Shown one piece after another: positions 7,023 to 13,971 of a stretch of DNA of 27,213 nt (the first letter of the stretch is position 1; each line of letters opens with the position of its first letter). The stretch is from NCBI GenBank assembly GCA_947371865.1, contig CANBRH010000060.1, positions 1 through 27,213 on the forward strand. Direction: 5' to 3'. Below the pieces are notes generated by a model. That model worked only from the letters and a program-made list of their open reading frames with translations. It was not told where the DNA came from and did no database searches. The position numbers and the translations under genes are program-made. The DNA comes from Actinomycetota bacterium (GTDB lineage Bacteria; Actinomycetota; Actinomycetes; Nanopelagicales; Nanopelagicaceae).

Positions 7023-7616
7023 TCAATCATCGTGAGCGTGGTCGGAATCCATATGAGTTTCAATACGCCTGTCTGGGATAAACCACATTATGGCGACCAG
7101 AATATACAAAGCCATGGCGAAGTAGACCGAAAGATTCGTGACCAAGATTCCAGCAGAATAAAGAAATAGTGAAAGTTTGCCTTTGACGTCCGAACCAACT
7201 GCATGGCGAAGTAGGGAGTTTTCACCTTGGCTACGCATGATCACTTGTTGAAGTGTGTAAAAAGCAATCGCTGCAAGAAGTAGATCTACGCCGTAAAGAA
7301 GAACTGGGATCACTGCAAAATGCGTAGAGCCAATCCAGCTTGTAAAGAAAGGGAAAAGTGTCAGCCAAAAAAGTAAATGTAAATTAGCCCACAGTATTAC
7401 GCCCGTTACTTTGTTCGTCGCGCGAATAAGATGATGATGGTTATTCCAATAAATTCCTAAATACACAAAACTCAAAACATAAGTGAGAAATGTTGGAATT
7501 AAGGGCCGAAGTGCATGGATGTTATTTCCATGAGGTGGCTGTAAACCCAACACCATGATGGTGATAATGATCGCGATAACACCGTCGCTAAAAGCTTCCA
7601 TTCTTGATGGCTTCAT
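7023..7616 (-). CDS. TMEM175-type potassium channel (DUF1211)
   Basis: A 197-residue membrane protein with about six hydrophobic segments. It opens MKPSRMEAFSDGVIAII; the R-x3-F-S-D-G motif in helix 1 is the signature of the bacterial TMEM175/DUF1211 family, tetrameric potassium-permeable channels whose hydrophobic helix 1 lines the pore. IYWNNHHHLI in helix 3 is also typical. The C-terminus is acidic and His-rich (DSDHAHDD). I place the start at the ATG complementary to 7614-7616, since TATTCT (7624-7629) ends seven bases upstream and residues before it are not conserved in the family; an in-frame start eight codons earlier is less likely. A truncated copy of this gene lies at 13644-13914. 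It probably sets potassium conductance or membrane potential. Confidence 0.85.
   Translation of the reverse strand: MKPSRMEAFSDGVIAIIITIMVLGLQPPHGNNIHALRPLIPTFLTYVLSFVYLGIYWNNHHHLIRATNKVTGVILWANLHLLFWLTLFPFFTSWIGSTHFAVIPVLLYGVDLLLAAIAFYTLQQVIMRSQGENSLLRHAVGSDVKGKLSLFLYSAGILVTNLSVYFAMALYILVAIMWFIPDRRIETHMDSDHAHDD
7156..7616 (-). repeat. Direct-repeat partner of the TMEM175 pseudogene
   Basis: The intact copy of the repeat at 13644-13914, same orientation; segments 7156-7379 and 7566-7616 are shared. The two copies bracket the whole DUF1684-ABC operon, with about 6.0 kb between them. Confidence 0.85.
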
Positions 7617-7633
7617 GTAAAAAAGAATACAAC

Positions 7634-7652
7634 GATGCAATCGATATGCATC
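7634..7652. promoter_or_regulatory. Palindrome upstream of the TMEM175 gene
   Basis: GATGCA-ATCGATA-TGCATC is an inverted repeat with 6-base arms, just upstream of the -10 of the channel gene. It resembles the LacI-type site at 16182-16195 but has one extra base in the centre, so binding by the same regulator is doubtful. Confidence 0.3.
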
Positions 7653-7731
7653 TGCAAATTTGTGTGTCCTAGAAACCTTTTTTTCTCTGTTAATGTCTGC
7701 TTATGTTTGATCAGCATGTCACACGACGCTA

Positions 7732-7817
7732 CGTTGATTTTCAACGAATGTGCAGCATGCTGTGCGCCAATATGGCGCCAATCAGTCTGAACTAAGTCAG
7801 ACTCCCTTTTACAAGGG
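7732..7817. promoter_or_regulatory. Array of five palindromes/hairpins upstream of the DUF1684-importer operon
   Basis: Within 86 bases: CGTTGA-TTT-TCAACG (7732-7746), CAGCATGCTG (7753-7762), GCGCCA-ATA-TGGCGC (7764-7778), AGTCTGA-ACTAAG-TCAGACT (7784-7803) and CCCTT-TTAC-AAGGG (7804-7817). All are perfect in their arms. The stretch CTCCCTTTT (7802-7810) is nearly complementary to the AAAAGGAG ribosome site at 7888-7895 of the first gene, one extra C being bulged. It could be a structured leader, an attenuator or stacked operators. The rest of the 7617-7901 gap holds no gene that I can see; I find no confident promoter there for the operon. Confidence 0.45.
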
Positions 7818-7901
7818 TCGCTAATCCTTAGACACATTCATTCCATATTTGGACCATTCACATACTTTCTATTCACATTTTTAACATAAAAGGAGATATC
7901 G

Positions 7902-8612
7902 GTGTCTACATCATTGGACGAACGATTAGTGGATTGGCAGAACTGGCGCATCCGCAGGCAGACGGCGGTCACATCTGAGCAAGGAAACTTGGCCTTGGTC
8001 CAGACGATTTGGCACTCAGACGATATTTCAACGTCACCCGAAAATCTCTTGCTAGGTCAACCAAGCACAGTGAAGGCTACGGAGATTGAGCGAAAAGACT
8101 TCTCGGGCAAAATATTGGCCACTGGAGTTCGGCTTTGGGATTCCAATTCGGAGGCAATTCAAGCTTTTGAAGAAATTGATGCTTTTCCCTACGAGCCAAG
8201 CTGGGTGATCGTTGGTACTTACACCGCTCATGGCGAAGCTAAGCCAATCCCATTTGAGTACATCCGCGATAACGGCGGTACTCGTGATTTAGCAGTTCCT
8301 GGAGATATCGCTGTTGAAATTGCTGGCGAGAACTACCTTCTCCACGCATTTGATGACGATGGTCCACTTCTACTCGTTTTCGGAGATCACACAAACGGTA
8401 AAGAGACATACGGTTCGGGTCGGTTTCTCTTTGTAGAACGTGGAACAGATACCAATCGAGTAATCCTCGATTTCAATAAGGCTTTTGTCCCGCCGTGCGG
8501 ATTTTCTATTCATTACAACTGTCCACTGCCTCCACAACAAAATCGAATCCGCACTGCGATAACCGCAGGCGAGAAGCACCCACTTTTCAAAAACAACTAC
8601 ACATCACACTAA
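7902..8612 (+). CDS. DUF1684 family protein
   Basis: A 236-residue cytoplasmic protein with no signal peptide or membrane segment. The C-terminal half has the conserved DUF1684 blocks: GRFLFVE (about 174-180), VILDFNKAFVPPCGFS (about 186-201), and NCPLPPQQNRI followed by AGEKHPLF near the end. The paired Cys (PPCGF and NCPLPP) are invariant-looking in this family as I recall it. The fold is unassigned biochemically; a small-molecule-binding or hydrolytic role has not been established to my knowledge. The start is GTG with AAGGAG 6 bases upstream. It is the first gene of an operon with a complete peptide-type ABC importer, 24 bases before the binding-protein gene, suggesting it acts on the imported compound or senses it. 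That link is inference. Confidence 0.85.
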   Translation: MSTSLDERLVDWQNWRIRRQTAVTSEQGNLALVQTIWHSDDISTSPENLLLGQPSTVKATEIERKDFSGKILATGVRLWDSNSEAIQAFEEIDAFPYEPSWVIVGTYTAHGEAKPIPFEYIRDNGGTRDLAVPGDIAVEIAGENYLLHAFDDDGPLLLVFGDHTNGKETYGSGRFLFVERGTDTNRVILDFNKAFVPPCGFSIHYNCPLPPQQNRIRTAITAGEKHPLFKNNYTSH

Positions 8613-8636
8613 CCCCACCAAGAAAAGGAATAGAGA

Positions 8637-10136
8637 ATGAAAAAGTTCACTTCTAGAATGACGATCAGCGTGATCGGCGGCTTGGTTGCTGCTGCTCTAG
8701 CGTTGACCTTTACCGCTACCGGAGCACATGCTGCCTCTAGTGATGCAACAATCAACGTCGGTTCACTCTACGAACCTCAAAACCTTGACAACACAGGCGG
8801 AGGTGGCCAGGGCGTTACTGAAGCCCTTAATGGCAATGTCTACGAAAGCCTTTTTAAACTAAACGATGATGGCAGCGTCTCGAACTTGCTTGCCACGGGA
8901 TATACCGTGAGCAAGGATGGATTGACCTACACAATCGCTTTGCACAAAGGCGTGAAGTTTTCCTCTGGCAAATCACTGACTGCAGCTGACGTTAAGTTCA
9001 GTATTGAGAAAGTTCTCAGCCCTACATCCAAATCAGCACGCAAGAGCAGCCTCGGTGCCATCGCCAGCGTGACTGCACCAGATGATTCGACTGTCGTCGT
9101 CAAACTCAATAGTCGCTCTATTTCAACCATTTACAACCTCAGCTACATCTGGGTGGTCAACAGCGCCGCGAAGGACTTTTTAGCTACCGCAGATGGTTCG
9201 GGACCATACAAGTTCACCTCATGGACTCGTGGTTCTAGCCTTACATTGACTCGCAACGATTCTTACTGGGGAACACCAGCGAAGAACAAGAGTGTTGTCT
9301 ACCACTACTTCACCAGCGCAACTGCGCTCAACAATGCACTTTTGACAGGTGCGGTTGACATTGTCACAACCATTCAAAGCCCAGATGCTCTCAAGCAATT
9401 CGCAAGCGCTAAGTACAAGATCACCAATGGAAAGTCGACCACTAAGTTGCTCTTGGCTTTCAATGATCGCGTCGCGCCATTCAATAAGGTCTTGGTCCGA
9501 AAGGCAGTGACCTCTGCAATCAACAACAAGAAGTTCCTGCAGTCAGTTTGGGGAGACTATGGAACACTTACCGGATCAATGGTGCCTCCAAAGGATCCTT
9601 GGTTTACAGACCTTACTAAAGTAAATCCTTACAATGTTGGTCTAGCCAAGCGTGAACTTGCGGCTGCCGGATATCCAAAGGGATTTACCTTCCGCTTAGA
9701 TACCCCCACATATGATCCACATCCAGCAGCGGCGGCATTCATTAAATCTGAATTAGCCAAAGTGGGCATCACGGTGCAAATCAACAGCGTGACCGATGAC
9801 CAGTGGTACAACAATGTTTACAAAGCACACGATTTTACTGCCACTCTTCAAGAGCATGTCAATGACCGTGATCTCGTGTGGTACGGGAACCCGGATTTCT
9901 ATTGGGGTTACAACAACCCAACCGTCACCGCGTTGATCAACCAGTCCGAGACCGCCTTGACTCTTTCCGCCCAGACAGCTCTACTCAAGAAGGCTAACCG
10001 CCTTGTTGTTCAAGAAGCTGCGTCCGATTGGATCTATCTATACCCACAAATCGTAGTAGCCGCTTCGAATCTCTCTGGCTATCCATTGAATGGCTTGAAC
10101 TCACAGTTCTATGCCTACAACATTGTGAAGGCATAA
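8637..10136 (+). CDS. ABC importer substrate-binding protein, family 5 (peptide type)
   Basis: A 499-residue extracytoplasmic binding protein of the SBP_bac_5 family (DppA/OppA/NikA), which captures peptides, nickel chelates or related solutes for the adjacent permease. The signal peptide is residues 1-33 (MKKFTSRM, a long Ala/Leu core, cleavage near AHA-A). The family core is seen in LNGNVYESLFKLNDDG, KDGLTYTIALHKGVKFSSGK, LTAADVKFSIEKV and the usual SGPYKFTSW. There is no lipobox Cys; the whole protein lacks Cys, so it is not lipid-anchored, unlike most Gram-positive binding proteins. An AAGGA precedes the ATG. The exact ligand cannot be read from sequence; with DUF1684 as neighbour, a special peptide or amino-acid derivative is possible. 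Confidence 0.9.
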   Translation: MKKFTSRMTISVIGGLVAAALALTFTATGAHAASSDATINVGSLYEPQNLDNTGGGGQGVTEALNGNVYESLFKLNDDGSVSNLLATGYTVSKDGLTYTIALHKGVKFSSGKSLTAADVKFSIEKVLSPTSKSARKSSLGAIASVTAPDDSTVVVKLNSRSISTIYNLSYIWVVNSAAKDFLATADGSGPYKFTSWTRGSSLTLTRNDSYWGTPAKNKSVVYHYFTSATALNNALLTGAVDIVTTIQSPDALKQFASAKYKITNGKSTTKLLLAFNDRVAPFNKVLVRKAVTSAINNKKFLQSVWGDYGTLTGSMVPPKDPWFTDLTKVNPYNVGLAKRELAAAGYPKGFTFRLDTPTYDPHPAAAAFIKSELAKVGITVQINSVTDDQWYNNVYKAHDFTATLQEHVNDRDLVWYGNPDFYWGYNNPTVTALINQSETALTLSAQTALLKKANRLVVQEAASDWIYLYPQIVVAASNLSGYPLNGLNSQFYAYNIVKA

Positions 10137-10183
10137 CGTCACAATTACTAAAAGCCACAACGACTGAATAGACTAGATATCTG

Positions 10184-11170
10184 ATGAGAACTTTAAATTC
10201 CCCACTCGTCAGATATCTACGTCGTCGTTTGTTAATCCTTGTCTCTTCCCTCTTTTTAGCAACAGTGACACTTTTTGTACTTCTGCGCCTGATCCCCGGA
10301 GATCCTTCAAATTCACTCCTCTCTGTTGGCGCAACTCCAGATCAGATAAAGGCTGCAAGGCATGCAGTTGGAAGTGACCTTCCGCTCACTCAGCAGTTCT
10401 TCCATTGGTTCAATCAATTGATTCATTTCAATTTCGGAACATCCCTCATAAGTGGCGTATCCGTAAGCGGGGAAGTCTTCTCCCGGCTTCGTGTCACGGT
10501 CCCACTTACCTGTATATCCTTCTTCTTGGCCATTTTGATAGCACTTCCTGTTGGGTTTATTTCTGCCTATCGGCGCCAAAAATGGTACGGGACACTACTT
10601 AATGGGCTTTCTCAATTGGGGATTGCAATCCCAGTATTTTGGGTTGGAATCATCTTTATTTATGCATTTGCTTTGCATTGGATGGTGTTTCCGGCAGGTG
10701 GATTCCCACCAGACGGTTGGCACTCACCTCTAGCAGCTGTTAGGTCGCTGGTTCTTCCAGTCTCAACTATCGCAATCGTCATGGCTTCCTCTTTAGTAAG
10801 GTACGTAAGGTCAGCAACGCTAGATGTACTTGGCAGCGATTATTTGCGAACCTCACGTGCGCTTGGATTCAAGTTTTCACACGCTATCGTTCGTCACGGC
10901 CTGCGAAATGGGGCCGCGCCGGTTATTTCAATCCTCGGCATCGAACTTGCCACGACTTTTGTTGGTGCCGTTGTAGTTGAAAGTGTTTTCGCACTTCCGG
11001 GGCTAGGAAGCTTGCTTATTAAGGCAATTGCTGAACACGATTATCCCGTAATTCAAGGTGTACTTTTTCTAAGTACTTTGGGGGTTCTTATAATCGGATT
11101 TCTTGCCGATTTATTACAACGCATTATTGATCCCAGGCTGAATCGATTTACCGAGAGCCGATCCGGATGA
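10184..11170 (+). CDS. Peptide-type ABC importer permease (DppB-like)
   Basis: A 328-residue inner-membrane permease of the BPD_transp_1 fold with six predicted helices. The N-terminus (RRLLILVSSLFLATVTLFV, then LRLIPGDPSN) matches DppB/OppB, and the cytoplasmic coupling loop near residue 225-245 (ALGFKF, RHGLRNGAAPV) is the EAA motif that contacts the ATPase. It lies 47 bases after the binding-protein gene. No Shine-Dalgarno is seen; TAGACT (10169-10174) nine bases before the ATG could give a second, nearly leaderless transcript, letting permease and binding protein be expressed separately. It forms a heterodimer with the DppC-like product, whose start codon overlaps this stop. Confidence 0.92.
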   Translation: MRTLNSPLVRYLRRRLLILVSSLFLATVTLFVLLRLIPGDPSNSLLSVGATPDQIKAARHAVGSDLPLTQQFFHWFNQLIHFNFGTSLISGVSVSGEVFSRLRVTVPLTCISFFLAILIALPVGFISAYRRQKWYGTLLNGLSQLGIAIPVFWVGIIFIYAFALHWMVFPAGGFPPDGWHSPLAAVRSLVLPVSTIAIVMASSLVRYVRSATLDVLGSDYLRTSRALGFKFSHAIVRHGLRNGAAPVISILGIELATTFVGAVVVESVFALPGLGSLLIKAIAEHDYPVIQGVLFLSTLGVLIIGFLADLLQRIIDPRLNRFTESRSG

Positions 11171-11973
11171 ATACAAGATTAAAACTTAGTCTTAGCATCC
11201 TTGGCACCTTTCTGTTCTCTTCAGGTATGAGTGTGATCTGGCTGCCTTACAAACTGGATGACACTTCAGGTTTACGGTTAGAATCACCTTCTTGGCACCA
11301 CCTATTAGGTACAGACAAGTTGGGTCGCGATTACTTCTCAAGGTTGATCGTCGGTTCACGAATTGTTGTGATCGTGGGCATTACGACAGTCATCATCGGA
11401 GCCCTCATCGGTGTTTCCTTAGGTTTGCTCGCCGGATTTGCGCGAAGAACCCGTGATGATACTTTCTCTGCTTTTCTAGATATCCTCATCGCCTTTCCCA
11501 CTCTGCTACTTGCCATGTTAATAGTTGCGGCTCGCGGGGCATCATTAACCTCCGCCATATTGGCTATTTCTCTTGGAATTTCAGCCGTGTTGGCGCGACT
11601 AACAAGATTGCTGACCAAGCGAGTGCTCGGCGCTGACTATATTTTGGCAGCGAGGGCATCAGGGACTTCTTGGTTTCGGATTGTGATCATTCACATTCTT
11701 CCTAATATTTGGACCACTTTGATCGTCGCTCTTTCACTCCAATTTGGTCTGGCTGGCCTTGCGGAAGCGGGGCTTTCCTATCTTGGTTTAGGCGCTCCGC
11801 CGCCTAATGCCTCTTGGGGGTCTTTGCTGCAGGAAGCACAAGACACTGTTTACACGGCGCCGATTGCCGCAATTGCACCTGGTCTCCTTCTGGTGATTCT
11901 CGTAGTGGGAGTCAATCTCTTCGCTGACGGACTGCGCGAAAGATTTGACCCGACTTTGGGTGGAAACCAATGA
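11167..11973 (+). CDS. Peptide-type ABC importer permease (DppC-like)
   Basis: A 268-residue permease, partner of the DppB-like protein. The characteristic extracytoplasmic LGTDKLGRDYFSRLIVGSR (about 47-65) is the DppC/OppC signature. The coupling loop RASGTSWFRIVIIHILPN (about 157-174) is the EAA motif, and GLSYLGLGAPPPNASWG near 200-220 is also diagnostic. The usual extended N-terminal domain is short here (one helix). The ATG overlaps the previous stop by four bases (ATGA), indicating translational coupling. Confidence 0.92.
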   Translation: MNTRLKLSLSILGTFLFSSGMSVIWLPYKLDDTSGLRLESPSWHHLLGTDKLGRDYFSRLIVGSRIVVIVGITTVIIGALIGVSLGLLAGFARRTRDDTFSAFLDILIAFPTLLLAMLIVAARGASLTSAILAISLGISAVLARLTRLLTKRVLGADYILAARASGTSWFRIVIIHILPNIWTTLIVALSLQFGLAGLAEAGLSYLGLGAPPPNASWGSLLQEAQDTVYTAPIAAIAPGLLLVILVVGVNLFADGLRERFDPTLGGNQ

Positions 11974-12794
11974 ATCTGCTATCTGTAACTGGGTTAACCG
12001 TGTACTCATCCGATCACAATGCCCTAATCGATGATTTAACTTTTTCGCTCGAACCAGGTGCGCGATTGGGGCTTATTGGTGAATCTGGCTCCGGTAAATC
12101 TCTCACCGCTTTGGCAATACTTGGGCTTTTGCCACAAGGTCTCTTTAGCGATGGAAGTATCCAGATTTCTTCAGTAAATAGGGAACCATTTGAAGTTATT
12201 GGCGCTCACGAAGATTCACTGACGAAGATTCGCGGCTCGGTTGCCACTATCGTCTTTCAAGAGCCTTTGACTTCACTTGATCCTTTGATGCGAATTGGGC
12301 ATCAAATTGGACAACCATTGAAGTTACATCAGGGGCTTAGAGGTCATCCACTTCAATCTGCCGTTTTGGATGCGTTGCAAGAGGTTCAAATTGCAAACCC
12401 TGAACGCGTGATCCGCGCTTACCCTCACCAAATCTCCGGTGGCGAACGTCAACGGGTTGCAATAGCTATGGCCCTGGCCTGTCAACCCCAACTTCTTATT
12501 GCCGATGAACCGACAACTGCGCTCGACGTCAGCATCCAGTCTCAGGTCATAGAACTTCTTGATGACATTGTCGCCAAACGCAACATGGCACTTCTCTTTA
12601 TCAGCCATGACTTGGCGGTCGTTAATCAAATAACCAGCCACATATTGGTTTTGAAGTCTGGAAAAGTTGTCGAGCGCGGACCAATTTCGGAAATCCTGCT
12701 CAACCCCCAAGAGCTCTATACGAAGGAATTAGTACATAGTGCGAAGGTGCTCGATAGCGCTCTAGACTTTTTTCAAGATGGGGGCCACAAGTGA
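11970..12794 (+). CDS. Peptide-type ABC importer ATPase (DppD-like)
   Basis: A 274-residue ATP-binding subunit. Walker A is GESGSGKS (37-44), the Q-loop is FQEPLTSLDP (Gln97), the ABC signature is SGGERQR (156-162), Walker B is LLIADE (175-180), and the switch His is His213 in ISHD. The TSLDP after the Q-loop marks the Dpp/Opp group. It is shorter than the typical DppD (about 320-330) and ends soon after NPQELYTKEL, so the oligopeptide-specific C-terminal extension is reduced. It overlaps both neighbours by four bases, so the importer genes are tightly coupled. It acts with the DppF-like ATPase as a heterodimer. Confidence 0.92.
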   Translation: MNLLSVTGLTVYSSDHNALIDDLTFSLEPGARLGLIGESGSGKSLTALAILGLLPQGLFSDGSIQISSVNREPFEVIGAHEDSLTKIRGSVATIVFQEPLTSLDPLMRIGHQIGQPLKLHQGLRGHPLQSAVLDALQEVQIANPERVIRAYPHQISGGERQRVAIAMALACQPQLLIADEPTTALDVSIQSQVIELLDDIVAKRNMALLFISHDLAVVNQITSHILVLKSGKVVERGPISEILLNPQELYTKELVHSAKVLDSALDFFQDGGHK

Positions 12795-13585
12795 ATTTCA
12801 ACCCTCTTATCGAAATATCAAACTTGGATTTTTCCTACGGAGTAAAAACCACGCTAGAAAACATAAATTTTGAAATAGCCGTGGGCAAGAATCTTGGGAT
12901 TGTGGGCGAATCCGGATCAGGCAAGAGCACCCTTCTCAAACTCATACTGGGGATTCTCTCCCCAACGTCTGGATCAATAAGGTTTAACGGCTCTCCACTT
13001 GATCTGCCGAATAAGGACTTCGAGCGCCAATTCCGGCAAAACGTCCAGGTGGTATTTCAAGATCCTTACTCCTCGCTGGATCCCAGACAACGAATCGACC
13101 ACTTGGTCTCAGAACCGCTTCGGTCGCTTGGTTTAGATCGAGCGGATGGGCGCGATTCAAAGAAAGCTCGATTTTTGTGGAGGGAAGAGCGCGCCGTAGA
13201 AGCGCTTGAGTCGGTTGGCTTATCCCCGGATCACCTCGAACGATATCCCCGAGAATTTTCTGGTGGTCAACGTCAGAGAATTGCAATTGCCCGCGCGATC
13301 GTTTCTAAACCTGCTCTCCTTCTTGCTGACGAGCCGGTGAGTGCACTGGATGTAACGACTCGGGTACTCATCATTGAATTACTAACGGAGTTACAGGAAA
13401 CCTTGGGACTAACTATCGCAATGGTTTCTCATGACCTATCGTTGGTGGCCACCCTTGCCAGTCAAACGATCGTCCTTGAACAAGGAAAGATTGTTGAATC
13501 AGGCGCTACAAAGGAAGTATTGGGCAACCCAGCGCATCCATATACGCGAAAATTATTGGCGGCCTTGCCGCGATTGCACTCATAA
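12791..13585 (+). CDS. Peptide-type ABC importer ATPase (DppF-like)
   Basis: A 264-residue second ATPase. Walker A is GESGSGKS (39-46), the Q-loop is FQDPYSSLDPRQ (Gln90), the signature is SGGQRQR (157-163), and Walker B is LLLADE (176-181), followed by VSHDLS with the switch His. The end NPAHPYTRKLLAALP is the oligo_HPY motif of this group; the protein stops directly after it, so the longer C-terminal extension of classical DppF is absent. The start is GTG, overlapping the previous stop by four bases. It is the last gene of the operon; a weak hairpin with a T-run follows. Confidence 0.92.
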   Translation: MNFNPLIEISNLDFSYGVKTTLENINFEIAVGKNLGIVGESGSGKSTLLKLILGILSPTSGSIRFNGSPLDLPNKDFERQFRQNVQVVFQDPYSSLDPRQRIDHLVSEPLRSLGLDRADGRDSKKARFLWREERAVEALESVGLSPDHLERYPREFSGGQRQRIAIARAIVSKPALLLADEPVSALDVTTRVLIIELLTELQETLGLTIAMVSHDLSLVATLASQTIVLEQGKIVESGATKEVLGNPAHPYTRKLLAALPRLHS

Positions 13586-13591
13586 CAACAT

Positions 13592-13615
13592 CACTTCTTG
13601 ACAAGGTGTCTTTTT
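13592..13615 (+). terminator. Possible intrinsic terminator of the DUF1684-importer operon
   Basis: CACTT (13592-13596) can pair with AAGGTG (13603-13608), with one G-T pair, followed by TCTTTTT (13609-13615). An alternative small stem is GACA-AGG-TGTC (13600-13610). The stem is weak but the T-run and its position seven bases after the last stop support termination. Confidence 0.4.
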
Positions 13616-13643
13616 GAAATTGTAAGAAGAGAACTAAAGGAAA

Positions 13644-13914
13644 GAATAGAGAAATAGTGAAAGTTTGCCTTTGACGTCCGAACCAACAGCATGGCGAAGT
13701 AGGGAGTTTTCACCTTGGCTACGCATGATCAGTTGTTGAAGTGTGTAAAAAGCAATCGCTGCAAGTAGCAGGTCCACGCCGTAAAGAAGAACCCGGATCA
13801 CTGCAAAATGCGTAGAGCCAATCCAGCTTGTAAAGAAAGGAAAAAGTGTCAGCCAAAAAAGTAAATGATGGCGATAACACCGTCGCTAAAAGCTTCCATT
13901 CTTGATGGCTTCAT
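13644..13914 (-). pseudogene. Truncated, internally deleted copy of the TMEM175 gene
   Basis: 13644-13867 matches 7156-7379 without gaps (constant offset 6488; about a dozen mismatches by hand count, about 95% identity). 13864-13914 matches 7566-7616 (offset 6298). A 190-bp internal segment is therefore missing at a junction with AATG microhomology. 190 is not a multiple of three, so translation from the kept ATG (13912-13914) reads MKPSRMEAFSDGVIAIIYFF and stops two codons later. The last 133 bp of the gene (7023-7155) are also missing. Similarity ends exactly at the start codon, yet TAGAAT (13921-13926) sits six bases upstream, so a promoter may survive. The rest of the 13586-13971 gap shows no gene. 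Confidence 0.88.
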
Positions 13915-13971
13915 CGCCTAATTCTACATTTGTGCGCTTTAAGTGCACCCGCAAGTCAAGAAGACGTAAAT

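Noticed and set aside
13586..13971. Possible new gene or small RNA in the long gap after the importer operon
   Set aside because: Most of it is the decayed TMEM175 copy; no other coding or conserved structure seen, apart from a weak terminator.
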